DNA from: Agrypnus murinus
Taxonomy: Eukaryota; Arthropoda; Insecta; Coleoptera; Elateridae
Assembly: GCA_929113105.1 (NCBI GenBank)
Contig: OV816030.1
Span: 6,871,619 to 6,935,618, forward strand
Length of the DNA: 64,000 nucleotides
Direction: 5' to 3'
The translations under genes were made by a program, and so were the position numbers. Below are positions 11,543 through 23,500 of the stretch, in pieces; within the stretch, counting starts at the first letter, position 1; every line of letters starts with the position of its first letter. The notes below the pieces were generated by a model, which worked only from the letters and a program-made list of their open reading frames with translations, did no database searches and was not told the DNA's origin.

Positions 11543-12976
11543 TTAAAATCGGGACCGTGATGGCGGTTTTCCATTTTTCCGGATATTCCCCGGACTGCCA
11601 TATACATGAGAGTATGGTATTCCGTTTGGACCAGGTGCTGAGTCAGTACAAAACGCAAGAGCATGGTCCAGTTCTGTCATAGTGAAATCATAGTTGTAAT
11701 TATGATCAGAATATATAGCGATGTCTATATGCAAGTCGATGCGAGTTATACGTTGGCGAAACTCTGGGCTATAATTATCAGAGCTGCTAACCCTTCTGAA
11801 ATGTTCAGACATCATTTCGACTATGTATGCAGGTTCTAACGCCGTCTCGTTATCAGTGCTAAGTCGTGAGGCTATAGTATTGACTTGCTTACCGGATATT
11901 TTTCTGATCTTTTTCCATATTTCACCAGGCGATGCTGCAGGTGTAATGGAAGATACGTATTCCTGCCAACTCTTACGTTTCGAAGACAGAATTAATCGTC
12001 GCGCTTCCGCGCGATATCTTTTAAATATCAAACAATTTTCAGGCGTTGGTCTACGCATAAAGTTATTAAACGCCTGTTTCTTTCTCCTAATTGCGTTTGC
12101 TATCTCGTCATTCCACCATGGTACTACTCTCTTCGGTAAATGTCCCGACGACTTCGGAATACTGGATGCCGCTGCTTCTAAAATAACTGTGGTAAAATTA
12201 TCGACATATTCTGATATATTATTTGTAGGAAAGATTTCAGTTATTGTCGATGCATACTTTTCCCAGTCGGTTTTATCGGTAATCCAGCGTGGTGGAAGAG
12301 ACGAATTACTAGCATGTCCAGAAAAGGACATGCATATAGGAATATGGTCAGAGAAGATTTCTCCTTCCATCGTGTTCCAGTCTATGTGCGTGGATATAGT
12401 CGGAGAGCAGATTGACAAATCGAGGGTGGAAAAAGAGTTAGATCTGGAGTTAATATAAGTAGGCTGTCTCGTGTTTAAAAGAAATAAGTCGTTGTCGGAA
12501 ATAACATCCTCCATAATTCTACCGTTCAAGTCTGTTGTTTCTGATCCCCACATTTGATTGTGGGAATTAAAATCTCCCAAAAGAAGGAAAGGTGTGGGAA
12601 GTTGATCAATGATATTTTGTAACTGCGCAACATTCCTTGGACCATTTGGAAGGTACACATTACAAATGATCATCTTAATTCGATGAGCCAGAGTTACAGC
12701 TACTACTTGAACGGCAGACCTCAGGACGATTTCCTCAGCGGAGATGTTATTCCTAACAAAGCAAGCCACACCACCGTGTGCTCTATTGCCATCTATAGCA
12801 TCCGATCGAAAGCATTTATAGCCACGAAGGTTGAAATTTTGATTATTCTTTAATCGTGTTTCTTGGAGACATAAACAGAATGGTTCTTTGTCTGCAATGA
12901 TCTTTTTAATTTCTGGATAATGGTGAATTAGTCCATTACAGTTAATCTGTATAAGGTTAGTTTTGTGTTTATCCAT
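11543..12976 (-). CDS. LINE ORF2 N-terminus: APE-type endonuclease and start of RT
   Basis: This is a 477-codon open frame beginning at an ATG 84 bp past the likely end of ORF1. Residues 1-~220 form an exonuclease-endonuclease-phosphatase fold. Visible landmarks in order are IQINCNGL near the start, LCLQETRL (catalytic Glu), GGVACFVRN, LLLGDFNSHNQMWGS (Asp/Asn pair) and SDHIPI (terminal catalytic Asp-His). The endonuclease nicks genomic DNA to prime target-primed reverse transcription. After a linker rich in basic residues (about 290-360) the frame enters the N-terminal RT region with a truncated SAPGPNGIPY motif. The frame then breaks, and the C-terminal ~20 residues after the break are out of register. 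The endonuclease residues look intact, but the full ORF2 does not. Confidence 0.85.
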   Translation of the reverse strand: MDKHKTNLIQINCNGLIHHYPEIKKIIADKEPFCLCLQETRLKNNQNFNLRGYKCFRSDAIDGNRAHGGVACFVRNNISAEEIVLRSAVQVVAVTLAHRIKMIICNVYLPNGPRNVAQLQNIIDQLPTPFLLLGDFNSHNQMWGSETTDLNGRIMEDVISDNDLFLLNTRQPTYINSRSNSFSTLDLSICSPTISTHIDWNTMEGEIFSDHIPICMSFSGHASNSSLPPRWITDKTDWEKYASTITEIFPTNNISEYVDNFTTVILEAAASSIPKSSGHLPKRVVPWWNDEIANAIRRKKQAFNNFMRRPTPENCLIFKRYRAEARRLILSSKRKSWQEYVSSITPAASPGEIWKKIRKISGKQVNTIASRLSTDNETALEPAYIVEMMSEHFRRVSSSDNYSPEFRQRITRIDLHIDIAIYSDHNYNYDFTMTELDHALAFCTDSAPGPNGIPYSHVYGSPGNIRKNGKPPSRSRF

Positions 12977-13059
12977 AACAGGACTGTATAATATAATGTA
13001 TATTTTAATACTGGTTTAAGATCATTGTAAGACGAGAAAGACAAATTATTTAAGTAGAA

Positions 13060-14440
13060 GCAGGAGGAAAATTAAAAGAGAACAAATATTTGTAATAGCA
13101 ATATTAATTGCTCGAATGCGAACAACTACGCAAACCTCTTGGTTTACCCTTAGGCCAGCCTTTCTTTTTTACCTTTAGTTTTGCACCTTTTTTAATAAAT
13201 AAAGATTCTGAATCGTACGGGGGATTTTGGGATAAGGATTCCGTCAGATCAGGAATTGTAAAGGTGGGGAAAGGGAATTCTAGGTAGGAAGGGGGTTGTT
13301 AGGGTTTGTTGTGTGTTGAGGTGCTGGACTTTTATTTAAAGGTGGGGTAAAGGTGTGGAAAATATTTGATGTCGGTAAGGGTTTAAAGGTAATATTGGAT
13401 AGCGGTGTTAATTGTGTTACAGTGGGTGGTAACGTTTCTTGGGCAATTTTATATCCTTCTAATGTAATTTTCACTGTCTCCATAATCATCTTCTTTATTT
13501 CTGGTTACAGTGATAAAGCAGATGGTTGTTGCTGTTGCTGGGCTACTCTTGCGTAGGTCACTTGTTGTGTCGGTGGAGACAACCGAAGGTATTCTTGTTT
13601 TGCCTCGACGTAACTTAGTCTCTTTAGAGTTTTATCCGCTGTATTGTGACTTCCTGCTTGTAGACCGGACAGTTGAAAGATCGGGCTGAATGTTCACCAC
13701 CACAATGGATACAGGTTACCGGAACTTCGCATTGTCTGCCTTGGTGTTCAGGCTTTCCGCAGACACATACCTGCTCCCTGCGACAATTCATAGCCGTATG
13801 ACCAAATCTCTGGCATCTGAAGCATCGGAGAGGAGATGGAATATAGGGTCGTACCGTCAACGAGTAGAAAGCTACCTTTATTCGTTCTGGTAATCTGGTT
13901 CCTATAAACGTAACGAGGTAGGAAGATGTATCTATAACTTGGCCCTGGCGTCTAATAGTAAGCCTTTTAACATCTGCAATCTTCTGCGACTTTAATTCGT
14001 TATTAATTTCTTCGATTGTGCAATTTTCCAAATCTTTGCACGTGACAACGCCTTTTACGAAATTTAATGTTCTATGTGCATATACCTTTACCTTATATGT
14101 ATCAAACGTTTCGATTTTAAATAATCGTTTGGCTTGTTCTTTATCACTTATTACGACTAAAAGACCTTCTTTGACCTTTCTAACATTTACAACATCTCCT
14201 ACTAGCTTTTTATTGCACGAGCTATGACAAAAGGACTAACAGTACAAAAATCTCCACCGTCATATCTCTCACTTACAACGTAATTTACCTTCGAGTAACT
14301 AATCGCTATCTTATTGGCTCCACAGTCTCGTGCTCGGGCGATGATTCGCCGAACTTTTTTCTTTTATGGGGAGAATTATTTTCTCCGTTTGTTGAGGGAA
14401 TGGGATTTATAGGGGTAGGGTTAATTGGGGATAGGGAACA
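13060..14440 (-). pseudogene. LINE ORF1 (gag-like nucleic-acid-binding protein), broken
   Basis: ORF1 products of I-like LINEs bind the element RNA and form the ribonucleoprotein. An N-terminal Pro/Ser-rich part (around 14,340-14,430) leads to a basic segment PHKRKKFGESS. An RRM/PRE-like region follows (about 13,900-14,280), then three Cys/His knuckles at 13,660-13,800: CFRCQRFGHTAMNC, CVCGKPEHQGRQC and CIHCGGEHSARSFNC. The first is a canonical CX2CX4HX4C. Near the C-terminus (13,140-13,200) a Lys-rich segment with KKGWPKGKPRG ends close to ORF2. An in-frame stop near 14,206 breaks the frame, and the longest uninterrupted piece is 13,624-14,031. The upstream start is not certain. Confidence 0.7.
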
Positions 14441-15160
14441 TGAATGGTGAAATTTAAAGTTTTGATCGGAATTTAAAAATAGCTTAGATTTAACGTGTCA
14501 TTTTTGTGTAATACAAAACTTCAGTGTTAAATCAAAAGTTAGAATTCAGATTGTTATCAGGACGCATTGTAAAGCCAAGAATTAAAACTTTGAAATGCAG
14601 AACTTATGATTAAAATGACTGAAAATGATACATAAGGTAGAAATGTAAATTTCAAAGTAAGTTCAATGGTATTTACATCTCTAGATCATTAGATCGGCTC
14701 AAGCTCAACAAAAATAGGTCTACCCCAAGCATCTTAGAGCCGCGTGCAAACTAGCATGTACTTGGTACGTGAACATGGGCGTTTAAAATTGCAGATCTCA
14801 GTACACTATAAATACTGTAACCATTTATAAGCCTGTCGGTAGCCGTCTTACTTCAGTTCAAATCTCGAACTTAGATATTGTTTAGTTTTCGGCATTGTTT
14901 CTATTTGTTTTTGCAAAACTCCCGCATCAAGTTGCATGCCTACAATCTTGCAAGATGATAGTAGTTTTAGATAAAACAAATGACAATTGTTGCATGGTTT
15001 ACTACTGACGCAGTTTTCAGATTACTAAAGATAATAAACTGGAGAAGGTAATTTTAGCATAGAGAACGTAAAATAAAATTGAATCAATTATTTTCGTATT
15101 TAAAAATCTGCAATCGTACCTGTTTGTATAAAACGCGAAAACTTAACATAAAACTTGACT
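14441..15160. other. AT-rich flank of the LINE
   Basis: Contains degenerate TTTAAAATTCAG-type phrases (to ~14,660) like those before 9005, then more balanced sequence with a promoter-like patch described separately. No coding frame is recognised. Confidence 0.35.
14807..14858 (+). promoter_or_regulatory. Possible insect-type core promoter
   Basis: TATAAATA lies at 14,807 and a second TTATAAG at 14,825. A TCAGTT initiator-like element (insect consensus TCAGT) lies about 27 bp after the second. The spacing is normal for a TATA/Inr promoter. No downstream coding exon is recognised, so it could be chance or the promoter of an unidentified element. Confidence 0.22.
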
Positions 15161-15850
15161 TATAATACAAAGACTTGTATTATTACATATTAATACATGG
15201 GGTATTAATTACATACATGCATACGTACATACATACATAATCTTTAATCCCATATACCTTTCGGTGTGTGTGCAAGTTCACTGCGCGTGTGGTTTACCCA
15301 TCCGAGAACTCACCAGAGCAAACTCGACTTAACTCTGTTAAGCGATATAAATCGACTATAACCACTCTGCCGTACTGCCGGCAAGGAGGGTAATAATTAT
15401 CAAAATAAATTCAAAATAAATATGTCGAAATATTCTACAAATATAGGTATCATAAAATGTGTGTAATTCACAAGCCACACTTCAGGAGAGATGTTTCGAG
15501 CTCTTAGCTCTAGAATTACACACACGCACACCATCCAAGCTTATATACTAAGCCCGACATAACAGTAATGTCGTGAAATAACAGTCACGACACCCGTACA
15601 GATATAACCGCATTCCCGCGGTCTTAAAATATTCTCTACAGGAATTTACATGAATGGTTGTGAACCATTAAAAATACAAAATTATAATACAAAAACTTGT
15701 ATTATTAAATATTAATAGTGGGTATTAATTATAAAGATAAATTAAAAAAGATCAGGTCGAAATACCCTACAAATATAATGGAATGTGTGTAATTAACGAA
15801 TGACACTCCATGACAACTGTTTCGAGCTTTTGACTCTCCTCGGCTGCACT

Positions 15851-15934
<84 letters not shown>

Positions 15935-16330
15935 ATAAGCTTATATACTAAGCCCAAAATAATATTAATGCCGTGAAATAACAGTCACGACACCTGTAGA
16001 TCAGTTTAAGACCGCGGAAATATAGTTATTTTTAGTGACTGTTATTTCACGACATTAATATTATTTTGGGCGTAATGTATAACAAATGAAATAAATAAAA
16101 CAGATTAGTAAAAGGTTTCACAAGTTTATTATAATCTACCTGACAATAAATAAGACTAGAAACAATAAACTATGTTAGTATATAAGCTTGGATGGTGGTG
16201 GAAGCAGCTGCCTTCAGCTGATGAAAGCCAAAAACTCGAAGCGGCTGTCCTCGAGTGTCATTTGTGAGTTACCACATTTCATTATATTTGTAGGGCATTT
16301 CAACATATTCATTTTGAATTTGTCCTTTTA
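15160..16330. repeat. Three copies (two direct, one inverted) of one repeat
   Basis: Copy 1 (about 15,160-15,640) and copy 2 (about 15,680-16,016) are direct. Shared phrases include ACTTGTATTATT, GTCGAAATA, TGTGTGTAATT, TTTCGAGCT, AAGCTTATATACTAAGCCC and GTGAAATAACAGTCACGACA, ending near a CCGCGG block. Copy 3 (about 16,030-16,330) is inverted and holds the same phrases plus extra sequence at 16,075-16,175. Copies 2 and 3 abut head to head, so 15,951-15,996 can pair with 16,036-16,074. No coding content is seen; a non-autonomous mobile repeat is likely. Confidence 0.65.
15852..15933. repeat. (CA)n microsatellite
   Basis: A nearly pure CA dinucleotide run of about 80 bp inside copy 2 of the surrounding repeat. 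At the same position copy 1 has only a short CACACACGCACACC, so the tract expanded in one copy. The Cys/Val open frame across it is an artefact. Confidence 0.95.
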
Positions 16331-18280
16331 ACTTTATGTTCTTAAATTCAACCACTATCCACACTTCAACATAGCGCACATTAGGCAATCAGTTACTAAA
16401 GGACACAACAATGCTTCATAAATGCTTCAACGTATGTCCTGCGTAATCTTGAAGAAAGTTCAAAGACGTCGTTTTTTACGTAATTTTTCTGTTCTCAATT
16501 TTAGAGATGAGTTGGAGAATACTGGAGACCCTATTTAAGAAACTATTCAATACCTACTCATAGCTAAAGTTACTCAAAATGTGTAGACCTTTTTTGGTAG
16601 AAGAAATTTATCAAAAATTTATAATTTTCAATCATTACTTCCATAAGTTACAAAATACCTGCAACTCATGAGTTAACAATCTTTATAAGTGTGACCTTTC
16701 ATGACCTCTAGGTCCTGGATAATTTCGTCTTTGAGAAACCGACAAAAAAATATTTTACGGAAACCGTACAAAATGCTCGTGACAAGTTTATATAGGTATA
16801 CAAGTCTGCAAAGTACATACATTTCAGGAAGATTTGTATTTGTTCTATGTTCTTGTGTTTCTTAAGAGATGTTTAACAAATAACATCTTGTCTCTGATTT
16901 TCTATACAAATACTCTTAACTGTTTATTTTTTTAAGATTGAAGCATTTTCGACATGTACTTTTTACTACGTACGTACTACATGTACGTTTTAGAGATTAG
17001 ATAGGTGTCATTTATCTTTCTTTTTTAACCGTAGAGTCCCAAAACTGTTATTTTGAACATATGGTAAATTGAAAGTTTTTATTTTAGATATTATTATGAA
17101 CAGAAACTTTCTTCAAAGTTCTAAACGTCATAGTTTATTTCAGGCATAAGTATAGACTTACACTCTTCAAAGCCATTTACGTATGTTTTTTTGATTTGGA
17201 CTTTTTTAAATAAATTAGTCCCATTTCCAGGAATAAGAACTGCGAAATCAGAGCAAACATTAAATTATCATAATCGAAGTTCATTAATCATAAGGTCTCG
17301 TATAGGAAAGGAAATAAAAGAAATACATAATCGATAAATGTTAGCACTGATAACCAATCAGGAAGTAGCCTAAACAAGCAAAATTACATTAAAACTCACT
17401 TCCTCTTAGGACTTACCAAGGATCAATCTATACACATCCGTCGTTAATAATAGAATACACGTCTGAACAATTGAAAATCTCAGAGTGTTATAGAACAGAG
17501 AATAGAAGGAAAAACAGCACACAATTTACTCATTGACCTCCTCCCCATTTCTGCCTTTAAATATGCAGGACGTGGACTAATACTAACATCGAAATCGGAG
17601 GATTTGCAAGAGGAACCGTAGAATACCAAATAAGCAACTAAACTGACTAGACTATCCACACCAAGACCAATAAACTTCTTTTTTTCTGTTTGTAGTTTAT
17701 GTTTCAACAAGTAAGTCGGATTTTTGGGATAATAAAATATTTTTCCCTTCTTTTATCTTTTTGAGTGGGAAAAATAAATATTTGGATACAAACGGTTTTT
17801 GGATTTCGCTTTTCTATAGGATGATTGAATATGCAAAGCAGAAAATTGTTTTGGGCGTAATTTAATAACTTTTTGGAATTTTGCCCAAAAGGGAAATATG
17901 ATCAAAACAATAGTTTCGAGTGTCGAATTAAAGAGTTGTTAAAGGAATGGGAAAGTGCACAAAAACAAAAATTTTTTAAATGTTAATGCAATAAAATATT
18001 GAGCAAAACTGGAATAAAACGAGGCTAGAATTTTACCAATCCTAGTCTTACACTCTGTTTATCTGAATAAAATACGATAATAATATACTTGTCAAAACTT
18101 TAGCGCCAAAAAAGTTGTAATACGAACATTTTTCCCAGTAAGTTCTCCAATTATGTTAAGCACATACATAATTATAGAGCTACTGATTAAAAGCTTCTTA
18201 ATATGCCAACATTTTCAAATCCAGTAGAAAAATAACAAATTTTCATCCAATAATATCTAATAAAAACAAAAAGCGACTTA
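16331..18280. other. Gene-free stretch
   Basis: No recognisable gene. A 76-codon minus-strand frame at 17,480-17,710 is unrecognised. The palindromic phrase TACGTACGTACTACATGTACG lies near 16,968. No element ends were identified. Confidence 0.35.
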
Positions 18281-18282
18281 CA

Positions 18283-18430
18283 TAAATCCAAAAAGGTATT
18301 ATCAGCAGTTGTCACCACAAATAACAAAAGTAGAAAACCACGTCCAATTCCAATATCAATTCCAGCCTGCACTGCAGCAATTGCAAAGGACCACTTCACG
18401 ACCACGAAGGACCAAACTGGTCTGCCATGA
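18283..18430 (-). other. Candidate hydrophobic exon with splice donor
   Basis: On the minus strand an open frame with no in-frame ATG reads a hydrophobic stretch (FVVVKWSFAIAAVQAG, then GRGFLLLLFVVTTADNTF), as in a signal or anchor segment. It ends at a good splice-donor match, ATTTAT|GTAAGTC, at about 18,282. Immediately upstream (18,410-18,510) is the most GC-rich, CpG-containing patch in this part of the window, as might occur at a promoter. An ATG upstream is in another frame and stops after 10 codons. Either a host 5' exon or a transposon end; no family recognised. Confidence 0.22.
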
Positions 18431-20035
18431 TGTCACACTGCACTAGAGTACAACCCCTGTCAAAGCCGCCCTCAGTCTGCCGCCTTCGAGGGTGCAAAAG
18501 CGCCGCCGCCAACAGGATCGATATAATCCACGCTACCATAGCTTTCAACCTAAGCTAAACAAGGTTGTTCATAACGATGCGCCCCGTATCATCATGTCAT
18601 TCATACTGAAATACTACAAAGAAAATATAACACAGGAGGGCAAACTTTTGTTTTGTATCCTAATTAATTTTCTATGATTAAAAGTTTAATCAAGTTAACT
18701 ACGATTTAATAAGAGCTAAAAAACAAGCAAGTTTCTTTTAATCCTTCAAGAGGAAGATTGGCAATTTATTATGAATGATTTATAATAATTAGAGCTTAGA
18801 TTTTATATAAATAAATAAAATTATTATTTAATAATGTGCGTGTGTGTGTGTTTATACCCACATTGCTTTTTTGTTGTGCTTCTTACAAAATCCAATAATT
18901 GGGAATATGATAGAGTTCAGGAATTACAACCTACAACATTAAATTGGTTAAATCCCTCTCGTATTTCGTATAATTTAAAAAATAGTCCCATCACACTACA
19001 AAACGAAATTTTTCATCATCATCTAAAATGCTCGACTAATTGTTCATGCTTCGTTTGCAGATCGGAAAATTGCGTTAGAAAATATAAACAAGCTCCTTAA
19101 TTGCTCGTTTCGCTTGGATGAATAGAATGTAAATGTCGAAAGGCTAAAAGTTTTCCGAATACGAACAAGCGTTTTGATTTGTGTGGATATGTTTTTCCGT
19201 TGGGAGGAATTTTACACAAGATGACTAAGGTTTAGATTTTTTTTGCGTTAGTGATTCTTAAAATAAGATCCGGTAAAGTTTATATAATTATTAAGAAAAT
19301 AATATTGGTGTAGATCAAATCTTTGTAAGTGATGGCATCAACGACGTAAGATTTGCCGCACATTGAAAACTGGAGTGTTCGTTATTAAAATGTTTAATTA
19401 ATGTAGTCAAAACAGGGCGTGATGTCACAGTCCGGGGGAGTCCCACATCGCATCGCAGATATTAGAATTCGTAAATATAATGTTTATGTTTTTGAAATTA
19501 AATTCAAGGCGGCCCACACTAATAAAAATCCCCTTTAGTCTAATTAAAGTTCTCAAAGTAAAATCAAATGTTCTCTTTAAAAATCATATTTAAGATATTC
19601 TCTTATAAATCAGACTTATTTTAAAGCTTTTATTAGTCCTTGAATTTATTTCAAGTTTAAGTCTCCATTCTTAATAGTATTATTCAGCATAAATAAACTA
19701 GTGCTTTATTCACAAATTATTTTGTCTAGCTCTCTTTCCGCTGGCACTTACAGTTACTAATGATATCACTATAAACGCGTTTATAATTTTATATGTACTT
19801 TTCTAAAAACGTCGGTCAAAATTACTAGAAATTCTTACTTTCTCTAATCAAAAAGCTTTATTAAGATGTTTTGTACCAAAGATCAGAAATACACTGGTTC
19901 GGGAGCTATAAAACACCCTGTATAGGATTCTTACAGTCAAAATGTTAAAACATTACTATACCTATTGGCAGGTAGAAAACATCGAGTAGTGATAAGACGC
20001 ATTGAGTTACATAATCAATAATCAAAATACTACCA
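18431..20035. other. Gene-free stretch
   Basis: Apart from the GC-rich patch up to about 18,510, this is AT-rich sequence without recognisable genes. A short (GT)n run lies at 18,838. An 88-codon frame at 18,834-19,100 contains four Cys near its end but matches nothing I know. Confidence 0.35.
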
Positions 20036-20300
20036 ATCGACAGTTAAAACACCCACACTCAAAAAATTGAAAGATCGACAGATACAAAAAAAACGATATT
20101 CATAGTCATATTCTAGTCAAAATATCAACAATCGTACTACTCCCTGTCGAAATATCGAAACATTATACTGATATATATATATACTGATTATTATAGTACA
20201 AAATGTCGAATATCTATAGCGTCAATAATATCATAATACCAATAAGCGATACTTATAATGCCGATAATTGAAATGTCGACAATTAATTTTCCCAAAATCA
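20036..20300. repeat. Degenerate interspersed TCGAC/ATATCGA phrases
   Basis: Short phrases such as ATCGACAG, TGTCGAAATATCGAAAC, AAATGTCGAATATC and GAAATGTCGACAATT recur every 20-40 bp in a decaying pattern that runs up to the GC-rich minisatellite. No TIRs were found. The two repeats may be parts of one unidentified element. Confidence 0.4.
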
Positions 20301-20371
20301 AGATACCGGCGTTCAAAATATTCACACGCAAAAAATCACGTATTCATGACCACGCATTCATAACCACGGAG

Positions 20372-20562
20372 CCGGACATTTGGGCGCGGCCATTTAGACG
20401 CGGCCGTTTCGGCGTGGTACACTTCGGCGCGGGACACTTCGGCGCAGGGGCACTTTGGCGCAGGGACACTTCGGCGCAGGGGCACTTTGGCGCAGGGACA
20501 CTTCGGCTCAGGGACACTTCGTCGCAGAGACACTTCAGCACAGGAATAATTCGGCGCAATGG
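20372..20562. repeat. GC-rich 16-bp minisatellite
   Basis: About 12 tandem units of 16 bp, alternating GACACTTCGGCGCAGG and GGCACTTTGGCGCAGG in the best-preserved part (about 20,426-20,520), with degenerate units at both edges (GACGCGGCC-like on the left, AATAATTCGGCGCAAT on the right). The Pro/Ala-rich open frames on both strands follow from the repeat and are not genes. Base composition contrasts sharply with the AT-rich surroundings. Confidence 0.85.
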
Positions 20563-23500
20563 TAAATATAAGTAATACTACGTCTTTATTTGGAGAAATT
20601 GTCTAGTAAAAATTACACGAACAAGATCTGTAGGTACTTACAGGTAATAAATATAGTATTATCGATGAAATACAGTAGTCCATAATAATGAGAAAAAACT
20701 CAATAATTTCCTAAAATAGTAAAAATCAAACGAAATTTTCAGTATCTGCTTAGGATGATCTTAGAGCAGGCAAATAATTTATTTTTCCTCTACTAACCTT
20801 AGAAGAGACTATTATTGTCCTATATGTGACTGCAGAAATTGATTTTTTTAACACCCCGCCAGAAGCGAGTTTTATTATATTCTGTGGCCGAAGGTATTTT
20901 TAAAAAACTCTTATTTATTTAATATAATAAAACAAATTTATTTATTTCGTTTGCAGTCGTAGAATATAATTTATTATTTCTAATGAAGAGAAAACTTGAT
21001 CTCTTTTTTACATTTACAATGCAAATGTTATAATATTACTTTGTCAGTAATTATTTAAATGAGTTTAAGACGAGTTTAAATAATTAGATTTGAATTAACA
21101 CACTTAACAGAACAATTTTAGAATTCACATTTAAATGACATTAAACAAAACAATTGATTAAGACTCGAATGAGTCTTTATGTTTTACTAGCAGGACAATT
21201 TTAAAGTCCACACCTAGATTAATACTCACTCTGGATAAACACTTGTTGAAGATTGATAAAGACTTGTGAGTTGAATAAAGACTGAAGACTTAAGATTAAA
21301 AAAGAGGTATTTATACAGTGTTACAATCTTATCTGCCTACACAATTCTCATGGCCATGAGAGAGTTGATGGTAAAGCAGTTCTCATAAAGATAAGATAAA
21401 ACTTTTCTTGAAAATGTAATTTGATATCGTGTGCTCACAATCTTAAGCAATTCTCATGTAACATGATCTTATCTATAGTGTGATTATAACATATGTTACT
21501 AACGTCTATTACGCGTCTATTATTCATTTTTTGTAAAGGTGTAGCTGGAGATAATGAGTTTCCATTGTAATCTGAGTTTTAATGAAGTTTTCATCGTTTA
21601 ATCATTAATATAAAATCGTTAATATAATCGTTTTTATTGATTTTCTCAATTGATGTTGATTCCAGGCTATAAGTGTCTTATGCTGCTTTAATTGTTAATT
21701 TTCCAGCTACATTTCTGTTTTAGATTTAAGATTAGTGCTAATTACAAACACATGCTTTTATCCTATGACGTCACGAATGTAGCGATTAGATTTTGTCATA
21801 GTCGTCAATTGTTTTGAGAAAACATATAAAAGGCCCTCGGAAAAATAGCAAATTTAGTCGACAAAATGTATTTGAAAAGTCCACGTCGGCTCGTATAAGA
21901 TTTTCTAAAAAAAATAAAGTAAGGTTAAGTTATAACCCTATGTTTTGATAAACATATATCGAATGTAAACAAAATATTTATGGAATAGTTACTTGTTATA
22001 TAAAACAAAGAAGAAATATTTCCACATTTAGAACAATTATATGGGATTGTAAATATTATTTAAACAAAATAAAGAAGATTTATTTATTGGTTTGAAGAAT
22101 CGATTTATTTGGTCAATCGATCAGCTGTCTATTGGAAGCAGTCTGTATTACCAACAACGAAATTGGAATTGGATAAGTTAATATAAGATCTTAAAAGGAT
22201 CCGGACGATTATATACAAGGTATTTCGAAAGTGAAAGATTTTGTTCACATAAAGAACTATAAAGTTATAAAGACAATTTTTATTTAAATCTAGAATTTGA
22301 TTTTGATCATTTTGGATTGTTTTTAAATAACAAAGATATAACAATTAAACAATTTTGAATTTTTTTATTATCAAAGATAATTCAATTTAGTTTAATAAAT
22401 TCATTTAGTATTTGTAAATAATTATTTTATTGACTGATAAATTTATTTTATGTTAGTTTGTTGAAGTAGAAACCAGTTTCAACCCCCATTGTCAGGTTGT
22501 AACTAAGATCTAACACCCTTGAGCAAACTCTAGGAAGATTTTCCTAATTTTGAATTTCTTTTGGTTAAACACTTGTGTTATGTGTTTATTTTGGATTTTG
22601 ATTTTCCTTTTAACCACAATAAAAATAAAAATCTGTGTTTGAATTTATTCATGTTTGTTTGTTTGATGTTCATACAAGTATCCATTGTTCTTATCTTCGT
22701 ACAGAGTTTACGTTCCTGTCGTCTAGCTGCAGAAGTCCAAATGCTTTGGTAGTAAGTCTCGTTCCAGGTACAGGAGTTATTAAGGTTGAATTAAGTTTTT
22801 TTATCTCATGCTCTATTTATATAAACCTGCGTCAGCTTAAAAGGGTAAACGAAATTTACTGGGTGATATTTTATTTGACCTTATTGTTGGATTTCATCGC
22901 ACTATATTGAACTTTTTCCTGTATTTTTGGATTACACAACTTTATTCAAGTCTTTATTCTCCATAGTGCATAATTAGAATGGGATCTTCAAACACTTCCA
23001 TAATTCTTTGTATGTCACTCATTTGCAGTACACTCTGTATATTTCGAGATATCTCAGTTTTCTAAATGGCGAAAATAAACATGAAAAAGGTCATTTAAAA
23101 GATGAAAAATTATTTATTTTATAAAACAAACTTAACGAAAATTCCCCAAAAGAGCAATCTTGCAAGATTCCCTTGCACAATGATGGTCACATAAGTCATT
23201 AAAGAACGAAACCTCTAATTAGATGCCTAGCAATTTATATTCAAAAATAATTAGTCAAATGCCCGTTCCTCTCGATAATCAAGACGGTCGTTGCTCTAAA
23301 ATTAAAAAACTGTAGTCTAGGACAGAAGTTTTGAAATCGAACCTATTTGGTTGTTTGACGAAAAAACCTAAGTTCTTAACTTAAAAATAAAATTTTAAAT
23401 ATAATTATATTTACCATACTTTATATTGTATTGTAAATACATGGTGTTTCACTTAAGATACGTACCCTCTACACAGGTGATAGTACAGATAATATGCAGC

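Larger units (their letters stand above)
9005..14440 (-). mobile_element. I-clade-like non-LTR retrotransposon (LINE), nearly full length, broken
   Basis: On the minus strand the order is ORF1 with three zinc knuckles (13.06-14.44 kb), then ORF2 with endonuclease (11.54-12.98 kb), reverse transcriptase (10.63-11.54 kb), RNase H (9.79-10.38 kb) and a Cys-rich tail (9.41-9.67 kb). The combination of a CCHC gag, an APE-type endonuclease and an RNase H domain is typical of the I group of LINEs. The 3' end carries a small GCGGC...GCCGC hairpin followed by an A-rich tail at about 9005-9040, and AATAAA-like runs lie in the 3' UTR (9250-9350). ORF2 is broken by several frameshifts. The 5' end is uncertain, and no TSD could be fixed because the flanks are low complexity. 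Confidence 0.85.

Noticed and set aside
11823..12458. 211-codon plus-strand frame
   Set aside because: Antisense shadow of the LINE endonuclease/RT frame.
15729..15929. Cys/Val-alternating open frame
   Set aside because: Direct translation of the CA microsatellite.
20336..20575. Pro/Ala/Arg-rich frames on both strands
   Set aside because: Follow from the 16-bp minisatellite, which is open in several frames.
20820..20880. LTR boundary with polypurine tract on the minus strand
   Set aside because: No second LTR, no TG...CA partner and no pol sequence nearby.
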